Positions 1 to 7,819 of a stretch of DNA of 17,143 bases are shown piece after piece (the stretch's first letter is position 1; each line of letters opens with the position of its first letter). The notes under the pieces are model-generated. The model had not been told where the DNA came from. It saw nothing but the letters and a program-made list of their open reading frames with translations, and made no database searches. Position numbers and translations under genes: made by a program. The DNA comes from Methylophaga sp. (lineage in GTDB: Bacteria; Pseudomonadota; Gammaproteobacteria; Nitrosococcales; Methylophagaceae), in the NCBI RefSeq assembly GCF_030651745.1, contig NZ_JAUSCC010000105.1:1-17143 (forward strand). Direction: 5' to 3'.

Positions 1-441
<441 letters not shown>

Positions 442-444
442 ATC

Positions 445-1266
445 ATGACAGATAAATACGCCGTGATCGGCAACCCGATCCACCATAGTAAATCCCCGTT
501 GATTCATGCTGAATTTGCCAGACAAACCGGTGAGAATATTGAATACACAGCGATTGAATTACCGTTGGACGGATTGCAGAACAGTCTTCAACAGCTTCGC
601 GATGTGCTTAAACTAAAAGGCGTCAATGTGACGGTGCCCTTTAAAGAGCAGGTCTGGGCGATAACCAATCAAAAATCCGCTCGCGCTGAATTGGCCGGAG
701 CGGTAAATACTGTTGTATTTAATGATGATGGCACCCTGTTCGGAGACAATACTGATGGGGTTGGCCTGTGTCGGGATTTGACAGTCAATCATCAGGTCGA
801 ACTTGCTGGTAAACGAATTTTATTGCTGGGAGCCGGTGGCGCCTCACGTGGGGTAATTGCTCCATTACTGGAATATCAACCTGCCAACCTATTTATTGCC
901 AACCGAACAGCAGAAAAAGCCCGTCATTTGGCAGAGCTATTTGCAGAACATGGTAATGTCTATGGCGGAGGGTTTGACCATATCGACGGTGAATTTGACG
1001 TGGTGATTAATGCTACTGCTGCCAGTCTGCAAGGCGAGGTGCCGCCATTGCCTGATTCAGTGCTGGCAAGCGGTGCCTGTTGTTACGACATGATGTACAG
1101 CGATACCGATACCGCATTTATCCAATGGGCCAAAGCGCATAACGCTGCCAAAATGATTGATGGTCTAGGCATGCTGGTTGAGCAGGCAGCAGAAGCTTTT
1201 TTTATCTGGCGTGGCGTGTATCCACAGACCACTTCAGTGATCTCAATGCTGCGTGATAAATCCTAA
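445..1266 (+). CDS. aroE: Shikimate 5-dehydrogenase (NADP-dependent)
   Basis: AroE reduces 3-dehydroshikimate to shikimate with NADPH in the aromatic amino acid pathway. The 273-aa length is typical. The N-terminal substrate domain carries SKSP near residues 15-18, catalytic K67 in NVTVPFKEQ and D104 in DNTDG. The Rossmann domain has GAGGAS at 129-134 and the NRTAEK motif at 153-158, which selects NADP(H). The C-terminus has the usual DGLGMLVEQAAEAF helix. I see no strong Shine-Dalgarno. The start lies 3 nt after the hemB stop, so translation is probably coupled. YdiB and other quinate/shikimate dehydrogenases are alternatives, but length and motifs favour AroE. Confidence 0.96.
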   Translation: MTDKYAVIGNPIHHSKSPLIHAEFARQTGENIEYTAIELPLDGLQNSLQQLRDVLKLKGVNVTVPFKEQVWAITNQKSARAELAGAVNTVVFNDDGTLFGDNTDGVGLCRDLTVNHQVELAGKRILLLGAGGASRGVIAPLLEYQPANLFIANRTAEKARHLAELFAEHGNVYGGGFDHIDGEFDVVINATAASLQGEVPPLPDSVLASGACCYDMMYSDTDTAFIQWAKAHNAAKMIDGLGMLVEQAAEAFFIWRGVYPQTTSVISMLRDKS

Positions 1267-1275
1267 ACTACGCGC

Positions 1276-1315
1276 ATAAAAAAACCTCACCCTGAGTAAA
1301 AGTCAGGATGAGGTT
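1276..1315 (-). terminator. Rho-independent terminator of the CpxP/Spy-like gene
   Basis: A hairpin lies between the convergent aroE and CpxP/Spy-like genes. Arms AACCTCA and TGAGGTT form 7 bp, followed by one C/A mismatch and five more pairs around a short A-rich loop. On the minus strand the hairpin is followed directly by seven T residues (A run at 1278-1284 on the plus strand). On the plus strand no T tract follows, so the site should stop minus-strand transcription and act poorly for aroE. Confidence 0.85.
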
Positions 1316-1326
1316 GGCGATAGGAT

Positions 1327-1800
1327 TTACAGTTTTTTTCTGTCTTGCATTTTTTGTTCGTATTCAGCCATTTTTTGCTGTAATTGTTGTTGCTGTTCCG
1401 GTGTCAACAGCTTGAAAATTTGATTATTAAGTTGTGCTCTATCAGCTAAACGTTTTTCGTGTGCTGCCGTTGTATCGGCAATAATCGCATCCAGTTTGGC
1501 CTGATCTATTTTGTCTGCAAAACTTAGTTCGGCAACTTGTTTGTGTGTTTGCCAATGATATTTCATAGCTGATTTTTTATCTTGATGTTGTGCTTCAACC
1601 AATGTTTTGATTTCCGCTTTTTGTGCCTCCGTTAAATCAATGCCTTTGAGCATGCGCGGGATACCATCATGTTCTTTGTGATTTTTCTTCATCTCACTGT
1701 ATTTGCCATCTTCACCACAACTTTTATGTTTATCGGCCATGGCGGGTGCCGTTAAAAATAAGGCTGGAACGATGCTTAACATCATTAATTTATTACGCAT
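1327..1800 (-). CDS. Periplasmic CpxP/Spy-like stress protein (LTxxQ family)
   Basis: A 157-aa exported protein. Residues 1-22 are a signal peptide with an AMA cleavage motif before Asp23. The mature part is charged, helical and has the two family LTxxQ motifs, LTEAQ at 56-60 and LTPEQ at 132-136, ending in a Gln/Lys-rich coil. Family members (Spy, CpxP, ZraP, CnrX-like) act as periplasmic chaperones or as accessory inhibitors of a sensor kinase. Here the gene is divergent from a CpxRA-like pair, the same arrangement as cpxP-cpxRA in E. coli, so a CpxP role is inferred. The mature N-terminus is rich in possible metal ligands (H25, C28, H41, H44; more at H72, H82, H86). A clear AGGAGA ribosome site precedes the ATG. 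An intrinsic terminator follows the stop. I cannot tell CpxP from Spy by sequence alone. Confidence 0.85.
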   Translation of the reverse strand: MRNKLMMLSIVPALFLTAPAMADKHKSCGEDGKYSEMKKNHKEHDGIPRMLKGIDLTEAQKAEIKTLVEAQHQDKKSAMKYHWQTHKQVAELSFADKIDQAKLDAIIADTTAAHEKRLADRAQLNNQIFKLLTPEQQQQLQQKMAEYEQKMQDRKKL

Positions 1801-1836
1801 TTGGTTTCTCCTGAAACGGTTTATTTAAACTGCTCG

Positions 1837-1850
1837 CTGTCAGCTGACAG
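1837..1850. promoter_or_regulatory. Perfect 14-bp palindrome in the cpxP-like/cpxR-like intergenic region
   Basis: CTGTCAGCTGACAG is its own reverse complement. It lies upstream of the CpxP/Spy-like gene and just downstream (minus strand) of a weak -10-like AATACT at 1866-1861. That would place it in the first bases of that transcript. An operator or a 5'-UTR stem is possible; no known regulator is assigned. Confidence 0.5.
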
Positions 1851-1869
1851 GCGTGGCTACAGTATTGTC

Positions 1870-1913
1870 GTAAAAACTGTAAATGACTGTTTTGATATGT
1901 AAATTCAGGTAAA
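1870..1913 (+). promoter_or_regulatory. Cluster of CpxR-type GTAAA boxes
   Basis: Four GTAAA half-sites lie on the plus strand at 1870-1874, 1879-1883, 1899-1903 and 1909-1913. The last pair reads GTAAA-TTCAG-GTAAA, an exact match to the classical CpxR box GTAAA-N5-GTAAA. The first pair has a 4-nt spacer. Start-to-start distances of 9, 20 and 10 bp keep all four on about the same helical face, as expected for OmpR/PhoB-family dimers. A further inverted copy (TTTAC) is at 1921-1925. The cluster sits between the CpxP-like gene and the regulator gene, so it probably serves autoregulation and activation of the divergent gene. Confidence 0.75.
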
Positions 1914-1921
1914 AGCATAAT
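1892..1921 (+). promoter_or_regulatory. Predicted sigma-70 promoter of the cpxRA-like operon
   Basis: TTGATA at 1892-1897 and CATAAT at 1916-1921 each match consensus at 5 of 6 positions, with an 18-bp spacer. The start point would be near 1928, leaving a leader of nearly 60 nt. The exact GTAAA-N5-GTAAA box lies inside the spacer, so regulator binding there should affect RNA polymerase directly. Confidence 0.5.
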
Positions 1922-1985
1922 TTACAATTAGCTGAATATTGCTCCAGACCTTATTATTAGCCTCAAACCATATGAGGATGTTTCT

Positions 1986-2672
1986 GTGAGCAGCGTATTA
2001 ATCATTGATGACGATGTAATTCTTTCTGGATTGTTTCAGGATTATCTGGAAGAGGAAAAATTTCAGGTTCGCACAGCAGACACGGCAACAGAAGGACTAC
2101 AGCTTGCCTTGCAAGGTGTATTCGATATTGTGATCCTTGATGTGATGTTGCCTGATATGAGCGGCACGGAAGTATTAAAGGGTATTCGCAAGCAAAGTCA
2201 TGTACCTATTTTGATGTTTACGGCAAAAGGTGACGACGTTGATCGCATTATGGGACTGGAATCGGGTGCCGATGATTATGTTCCAAAACCTTGCACACCA
2301 AGAGAATTGATTGCCCGAATCAAAGCCATTTTACGTCGTAGCGAAATTACCCGGCAGCAACAACAGGATGAAACTGTTATTCAAATCGGTCCATTACAGT
2401 TGTGGCCACAACTACGCAAAGCTGTTTGGTTCGATCTGGCGCTTGAGCTCACCAGTACTGAATTCAGTTTGCTCGAAGCGCTGGCAAGAAATGCCGGGCA
2501 AGTCGTCAGTAAAAATGCTTTATCGGAGGCGGCTTTAGGCCGTCCATTAGCACGTTTTGATCGAAGTATTGATGTGCATATGAGCAGTATTCGTCACAAG
2601 CTCGGTCAGCAGCAGGATGGTCATTCCTACATTCAGACGGTGCGTGGCAAAGGCTATCAGTTGATTAAATAA
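1986..2672 (+). CDS. cpxR: CpxR-like response regulator (OmpR/PhoB family)
   Basis: A 228-aa two-domain DNA-binding response regulator. The receiver domain (about 1-118) has the acidic cluster D8-D10, phospho-acceptor D52 in VILDVMLPD, switch residue T79 and K101 in YVPKP. A Gln-rich linker (about 123-128) leads to the OmpR-type winged helix, with TSTEFSLLEALA and the C-terminal SIDVHMSSIRHKL and TVRGKGYQL signatures. The start is a GTG, supported by GAGG 8 nt upstream; nearby ATGs are out of frame. The stop overlaps the kinase gene start (TAATG). Assignment to CpxR rests on three things: general family resemblance, the divergent LTxxQ gene, and GTAAA boxes in its own promoter region. Other envelope-stress regulators of this family cannot be excluded. 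Confidence 0.88.
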   Translation: MSSVLIIDDDVILSGLFQDYLEEEKFQVRTADTATEGLQLALQGVFDIVILDVMLPDMSGTEVLKGIRKQSHVPILMFTAKGDDVDRIMGLESGADDYVPKPCTPRELIARIKAILRRSEITRQQQQDETVIQIGPLQLWPQLRKAVWFDLALELTSTEFSLLEALARNAGQVVSKNALSEAALGRPLARFDRSIDVHMSSIRHKLGQQQDGHSYIQTVRGKGYQLIK

Positions 2673-4015
2673 TGCGTAGTTTATTCTGGAAATTCTTTTT
2701 TGCTTTTTTACTGGCCTTATTGCTGACCAGTATCGGGGTGGCCAGCGGTATGTGGTTACGTCACAATGCAGAGCGTCAGTCTTTTGAAGCAATTCCGGTA
2801 CAAGTCGGCTGGAAAGCAGCAGATTTAGTCGATAGTGCGTCAGACATAGTTCACTATGCCGGTATTGAACCACTGAAAAAATACCTAAAAGATAAGCAAC
2901 GCAATGAAATTACCATTTTTGCCATTACTCAGGACAATAGTGATGTTCTGGGGCGCGATGTCGATGAAAACCTGCTGATTTCAACCCGCCAATTATTATT
3001 GGATAATCCAGAAATCCGCTCAATTCGTCAGGCAATATCCGTCGATGGCAAAGCCTTATTGCTATTTATTCCGTCACCGGAAAAGCTCAGCCAACGATTC
3101 ACTCCACCAAAACGTCCCAAACCACCGCAATTTTTATTATTGTTAAGCATGTGGATCATTTCGGGTTTGTTATTTAGTGGCTTACTGGCCTGGTGGTTTA
3201 CCAAACCAATCCGCATTCTACGAAAGGCATTTGATGATGTGGCGGATGGCAAATTACATACCCGTATTCGACCGGCAATGGGTAAGCGACGTGATGAATT
3301 GGCTGAGTTAGGCCAAAACTTTGACCATATGACCAGTCGTATCAGTCAATTACTCACTGCACAAAAACGTTTGCTGCATGATGTATCACACGAGTTACGT
3401 TCACCTTTGGCACGCATGCAGGCAGCTATAGGACTAGCACAGCAAAATCCTGATAAAACCGCCAAAATGCTGGATCGAGTTGAACGCGAATCAGAACGTA
3501 TAGATCAGTTGATTGGAGATCTGCTGAATTTATCCAGACTGGAAACCCCGACCAGTGAAAATGATGGCAGACAAGATTTCGATTTTAGTGAGATGCTGCT
3601 GGATATCATTGAAGATGCGCGCTTTGAGGCGCAAAACAAGGCAATTCAAATCGAGCATAACGATATCAAACAAATCAGCTTGTTTGGCCGTGCTGAACTT
3701 ATTCACAGTGCTATCGAAAATGTATTACGCAATGCGATTAAATATTCACCTGACAATGGCGTTATTCAGTTAACTATCGAAAAATTATCTCAGCGATTGC
3801 AAATCCGTATTGAAGATCAGGGACCTGGAATTGCCCCACAGGATTTACAACTGATTTTTCAACCATTTTTCCGTAGTCGGGAAAATCAACATCAGAATGG
3901 AATTGGCTTAGGTTTGACAATTGCTCATCGTGCAATTGAAATTCATGGTGGAGAAATTTCAGCAGCAAACAGACCAGAAGGCGGACTTAGAATAACCATC
4001 TTCCTTCCAGTCTGA
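2672..4015 (+). CDS. cpxA: CpxA-like membrane sensor histidine kinase
   Basis: A 447-aa kinase, the likely partner of the preceding regulator, whose stop codon it overlaps by 1 nt. TM1 spans about 5-27. A periplasmic sensor region of about 125 residues ends in a Pro/Lys-rich stretch (TPPKRPKPP, 144-152). TM2 is about 154-176, followed by HAMP to about 230. The H-box LLHDVSHELRSPLARM has phospho-acceptor H240, with a nearby E241 and R243 typical of HisKA kinases that also dephosphorylate. The ATPase domain has the N-box around N350/N354, DQGPG at 382-386 and NGIGLGL at 409-415. All catalytic motifs are intact. The periplasmic region is where a CpxP-type protein would act. The signal sensed cannot be read from the sequence. 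Confidence 0.87.
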   Translation: MRSLFWKFFFAFLLALLLTSIGVASGMWLRHNAERQSFEAIPVQVGWKAADLVDSASDIVHYAGIEPLKKYLKDKQRNEITIFAITQDNSDVLGRDVDENLLISTRQLLLDNPEIRSIRQAISVDGKALLLFIPSPEKLSQRFTPPKRPKPPQFLLLLSMWIISGLLFSGLLAWWFTKPIRILRKAFDDVADGKLHTRIRPAMGKRRDELAELGQNFDHMTSRISQLLTAQKRLLHDVSHELRSPLARMQAAIGLAQQNPDKTAKMLDRVERESERIDQLIGDLLNLSRLETPTSENDGRQDFDFSEMLLDIIEDARFEAQNKAIQIEHNDIKQISLFGRAELIHSAIENVLRNAIKYSPDNGVIQLTIEKLSQRLQIRIEDQGPGIAPQDLQLIFQPFFRSRENQHQNGIGLGLTIAHRAIEIHGGEISAANRPEGGLRITIFLPV

Positions 4016-4041
4016 TGCACGATTAATTTATATAGAAAATA

Positions 4042-4554
4042 TTAGTTAGAGACGCCGCAGGCAACTCGTGCCCCGCCACCACCTAATGGCTCTGGATGAT
4101 CAGAGTGATTATCTCCACCGGCATGCACCATCAACGACCGACCTTGTAAATCAGCTACCGTTAAACGCGGTGCTAAAACAGGATGAGTTGCTGTGCCGTC
4201 TTCAGCGACATACAAGGGGGGTAAATCACCTGCATGGCCACTGCCCCAAGGCGTATCATGTTTGCCAGTGTTATAGGGATCATAATGTCCGCCTGCAGCC
4301 AACGCTGGCACCATTTGACCATCTTTCTCGGCGGCATCACAGCTCGGATTTTCATGCACATGAAAACCATGTAAACCAGGAGACAATGCTTTCAAATTTG
4401 GTGTAAAAACTAGCCCGAAAGCAGATTGATGTATCTCAACCGTACCTAAACTCTTCCCTGTTCCCTGTTTATCTACCTCAAAAATTTCTATTTGGGTGCT
4501 CGCAGCTGCAGTCGTCGCAGCCAATGCCATCATAATGCTTGTTAATAGTTTCAT
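4042..4554 (-). CDS. sodC: Periplasmic Cu/Zn superoxide dismutase
   Basis: SodC dismutates superoxide in the periplasm. I chose the ATG at 4554 (170 aa) over an upstream in-frame ATG at 4584: it follows a GGAGGG site closely and begins a good signal peptide (residues 1 to about 19, ending TTAAAS). Copper ligands are H65 and H67 (GFHVHE), H144 (MVHAGGD) and bridging H90 (GGHYDP). Zinc ligands are H90, H99, H107 and D110. The likely disulfide is C72 to C166. The electrostatic and C-terminal motif [10 protein letters not shown] is intact. It lies about 80 nt downstream of the RND pump gene on the same strand, so partial co-transcription is possible, and it converges on the sensor kinase gene with a 26-nt gap. 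No terminator is visible in that gap. Confidence 0.95.
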   Translation of the reverse strand: MKLLTSIMMALAATTAAASTQIEIFEVDKQGTGKSLGTVEIHQSAFGLVFTPNLKALSPGLHGFHVHENPSCDAAEKDGQMVPALAAGGHYDPYNTGKHDTPWGSGHAGDLPPLYVAEDGTATHPVLAPRLTVADLQGRSLMVHAGGDNHSDHPEPLGGGGARVACGVSN

Positions 4555-4597
4555 AATCCCTCCAAAAATAGCCGTGACACTCAATCGGACTCAGTTA

Positions 4598-4638
4598 AAA
4601 GCATGGAGTTCAAACTTCAAACAAGCGAATCATGCTTT
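4598..4638 (-). terminator. Weak hairpin after the RND pump gene
   Basis: On the minus strand AAAGCATG, beginning at the pump stop codon, can pair with CATGCTTT 25 nt further on; the second arm runs into TTTT. The long loop and AT-rich stem make it a poor intrinsic terminator. It may attenuate read-through into sodC or may be chance. Confidence 0.25.
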
Positions 4639-7600
4639 AGGTGGACTGCACTTCATCGACGGTTTGTTGCTGGACACGCTTATCTCTTAATGACGCCAAC
4701 CAACGGCAAAAAACATAAAACACTGGTGTAAATATCAATCCGAAAAAGGTCACTCCCAGCATACCAAAAAACACCGCTGTACCTAAGGCTTGACGCATTT
4801 CGGCACCGGCACCAGAAGCCAATACCAATGGTACCACGCCTAAGATAAAGGCAAACGAGGTCATCAGAATTGGGCGCAGACGAGTCCGTGCGGCTTCAAC
4901 TGCAGCATCCAGGCGATTTAAACCACGGTCTTCAGCTTGTTTAGCAAACTCAACAATCAGAATCGCATTTTTCGAGGCAAGACCAATCAATACCACAAAA
5001 CCAATTTGTACCAGAATGTTGTTATCCATGCCTCGCAAACTGACCCCAAGAATTGCCGCAAGTAAACACATCGGTACAATCAGCACCACAGCCAACGGCA
5101 ATAACCAGCTTTCATAAAGAGCTGCCAGCAGCAGAAATACAAATACTACCGCTAGAGAAAAGCTAAGAAATGCCGTATCTCCAGCCAATTTTTCTTGTAA
5201 GGCCAGCTCGGTCCATTCAAAACTGATTCCTTCCGGTAAGGTATTGGCCATCAGCTGTTCCACAATGGCAAGCGATTCACCACTGGAAAAGCCCGGTGCG
5301 GTACTTCCCTGCACCTCAATCGCCGGATACAAGTTGTAGTGTGGCAGACGGATTGGGCCGGTGATATTTTCAAATGTTGCAATCGTACCAATAGGCACCA
5401 TTGCCCCATTATCCGAACGCGTGCGTAATTTGCCGATATCCTCAATTTCATCGCGATAAGGACCATCAGCCTGAGCAACCACACGATAGGTACGGTTCAA
5501 AAAGTTAAAGTCATTGATATAACGAGACCCCAGATAAATTTCTAAGGTATCAATAACATTTCGCACCGGCACGTTGAGCATTTCTGCGCGTGTGCGATCA
5601 ATATCGGCATAAATCCTTGGTGTGCCGGAGTTAAAGAAGGTAAATACCGCCGACAACCCGTCCGTTTGGTTGGCTGCGCCTAACACTTCATTAGTCACTT
5701 CCTGCAGTCTTTCTAATCCAAGGCCACCACGATCCTGAACATAGAGTTTCCAACCACCGGAGTTACCCATACCACGAACTGGCGGGGGCCTGATGGCAAA
5801 AGCCATTGCGGCATCTACCTGTGATAAAGCCTGCTGAGAGCCTGCAACAATATCGTCGATGGTAATACCGGCAGCAATTCGGTCCTCAAACGAATCCAGC
5901 GGCGTAAAGATAACCGCTGAGTTAGAAGCATTTGTAAAAGTCGGACCATCCAACCCAACAAATAACACCGCATGAGCAACACCCGGAACGTCTCTTAAAC
6001 GCTTCGACGCTTCACGCGCAGCAGCTTCAGTTCGTTCAAGCGTGGCACCCGGTGGCAACTGCAATACGTTAATTAAATAACCTTGATCCTGTTCAGGAAT
6101 AAAGCCTGTCGGGACTTTATTAAATTCGTAGCCGGTCAACACAATCAAACCGACATAAATCAACAGCATGATTGACATCATTCGTAACAGCTTGCGTGTC
6201 ATGGCCGAATAACGATCACCCATCCATTCAAACGCCCGGTTAAAGCCGTTGCCAAAAGCACGGAATGGATAACCGATCGTGCCCCAAACGCCGCCAGGCA
6301 CATGTCCTTCAACATGAGGCTTTAATAACAGTGCCGATAAGGCCGGCGACAACGTTAGCGACACGATCAACGAAATGATCGTTGCTGTGGCGATAGTCAA
6401 GGCAAACTGCTGGTAAAACGCCCCGGAAATACCAGTAATAAACGCTGTCGGGATAAATACGGCGGTTAATACTATGGCGATGGCAACCAGGGCCCCGCCA
6501 ACTTCATCCATGGTTTTATGTGCTGCTTCACGGGGGCTCAATCCCTCGCGAATGTAGCGTTCAACGTTTTCGACCACAACAATCGCATCGTCCACCACGA
6601 TACCAATGGCCAGCACCAGACCGAATAATGACAAATTATTTAATGACACCCCAAGCATCGACATCACGGCAAAGGTACCGATCAAAGACACTGGAATCGC
6701 TAAAATGGGAATAAGCGACGCCCGCCAGCTTTGCAGGAACACCATCACCACCAAAATAACCAGTACGATAGCTTCTAAAATAGTGTGATAAATCTTTTCA
6801 ATCGATTTGGCGATAAACTCAGTGGGGTCGTAAATTATCCGATACTCAACCCCATACGGCATGCTTTGAGCAATAGCCTCCATCTCGGCGCGAATGGCTT
6901 GAGCAGTTTCTAACGCATTGGAACCTGGGCGCTGAAAGATAACTACCGGTAAAGCGAGATGATCATCCAGATAACCAATATTGTTGTAGTCCTGCGCTGC
7001 CAGCTCAACCCTGGCCAAATCACGTAATCTGACGGTCCGGCCTTCTACACCTCGTTTGACGATGATATTACTGAATTCATCTTCTTCTAAAAGTCGACCT
7101 TGCGTCTCAACACTTAATTCAAAGCCACCCTTGGTTTCGATCGGTTCTCTGTTGATGGTACCGGCTGCTATTTGGGTATTGTTTTCACGCAATGCCGCTA
7201 CCACTTCAGTAGCTGTCATACCAAATGCCTGAGCCCGTTCTGGATCAATCCATATCCGCATGGCATAAGCACGCTCGGCCACGATTCGCGCCTCGCCTAC
7301 CCCTTCAATACGTGCCAATCGATCAACTACTTGAGTTCTAGCGTAATTCGATACATACAAATTATCACGACTGCCATCGGATGAAAGAATATGGATAACC
7401 ATCATCAAATCCGGTGAGTTTTTGCGAATATCGATACCTTGCCGGGTAACTTCTTCAGGCAGCAACGGTTCAGCTATGGCAATGCGGTTTTGTACCAGAA
7501 CCTGAGCAATATCGAGGTTGGTGCCTGGCTTGAAAGTCACGTTGAGAGATGTGCGACCATCCGCGGTATTTTCAGATTTCATATAGAGCATATTCTCTAC

Positions 7601-7819
7601 ACCATTAATCTGCTGTTCCAAAACTGTCGCTACCGTATTGGCGGCGGTCTCGGCTGTTGCGCCGGGATAGGTTGCTGTGACCGCAATACTTGGTGGTGCT
7701 ATTTCCGGATACTGTGCAACAGGCAAATTACTGTAGGCAATAGTACCTACGAGCACGATCAGGACCGAAATAACGGTCGCAAAAATAGGTCTTTCGACAA
7801 AGAAATGAGTGAACTTCAT
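4637..7819 (-). CDS. RND-family multidrug efflux pump, inner-membrane transporter (HAE-1, AcrB/MexF type)
   Basis: A 1060-aa proton-driven exporter of the hydrophobe/amphiphile efflux-1 family. It starts MKFTHFFVERPIFATVISV (TM1), followed by a large periplasmic porter loop. The TM4 proton-relay pair is D410-D411 in GIVVDDAIVVVENV, and the TM10 lysine is K950 in GLASKNAILIVEF. A second large loop lies between TM7 and TM8. Length and all proton-relay residues are as in AcrB, so it looks functional. Its ATG overlaps the adaptor stop by 4 nt (ATGA), showing a two-gene operon. Substrates cannot be read from the sequence; a divergent MarR regulator suggests induction by small aromatic or lipophilic compounds. 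A third gene for the outer-membrane channel is absent here. Confidence 0.95.
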   Translation of the reverse strand: MKFTHFFVERPIFATVISVLIVLVGTIAYSNLPVAQYPEIAPPSIAVTATYPGATAETAANTVATVLEQQINGVENMLYMKSENTADGRTSLNVTFKPGTNLDIAQVLVQNRIAIAEPLLPEEVTRQGIDIRKNSPDLMMVIHILSSDGSRDNLYVSNYARTQVVDRLARIEGVGEARIVAERAYAMRIWIDPERAQAFGMTATEVVAALRENNTQIAAGTINREPIETKGGFELSVETQGRLLEEDEFSNIIVKRGVEGRTVRLRDLARVELAAQDYNNIGYLDDHLALPVVIFQRPGSNALETAQAIRAEMEAIAQSMPYGVEYRIIYDPTEFIAKSIEKIYHTILEAIVLVILVVMVFLQSWRASLIPILAIPVSLIGTFAVMSMLGVSLNNLSLFGLVLAIGIVVDDAIVVVENVERYIREGLSPREAAHKTMDEVGGALVAIAIVLTAVFIPTAFITGISGAFYQQFALTIATATIISLIVSLTLSPALSALLLKPHVEGHVPGGVWGTIGYPFRAFGNGFNRAFEWMGDRYSAMTRKLLRMMSIMLLIYVGLIVLTGYEFNKVPTGFIPEQDQGYLINVLQLPPGATLERTEAAAREASKRLRDVPGVAHAVLFVGLDGPTFTNASNSAVIFTPLDSFEDRIAAGITIDDIVAGSQQALSQVDAAMAFAIRPPPVRGMGNSGGWKLYVQDRGGLGLERLQEVTNEVLGAANQTDGLSAVFTFFNSGTPRIYADIDRTRAEMLNVPVRNVIDTLEIYLGSRYINDFNFLNRTYRVVAQADGPYRDEIEDIGKLRTRSDNGAMVPIGTIATFENITGPIRLPHYNLYPAIEVQGSTAPGFSSGESLAIVEQLMANTLPEGISFEWTELALQEKLAGDTAFLSFSLAVVFVFLLLAALYESWLLPLAVVLIVPMCLLAAILGVSLRGMDNNILVQIGFVVLIGLASKNAILIVEFAKQAEDRGLNRLDAAVEAARTRLRPILMTSFAFILGVVPLVLASGAGAEMRQALGTAVFFGMLGVTFFGLIFTPVFYVFCRWLASLRDKRVQQQTVDEVQST

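Noticed and set aside
2547..2873. 108-aa open frame on the minus strand
   Set aside because: Lies antisense across the response-regulator/kinase junction, with both real genes strongly supported; no ribosome site or recognisable motif.
4555..4584. Upstream ATG of sodC at 4584
   Set aside because: No ribosome site is seen and it would bury the signal peptide; GGAGGG lies just before the ATG at 4554.
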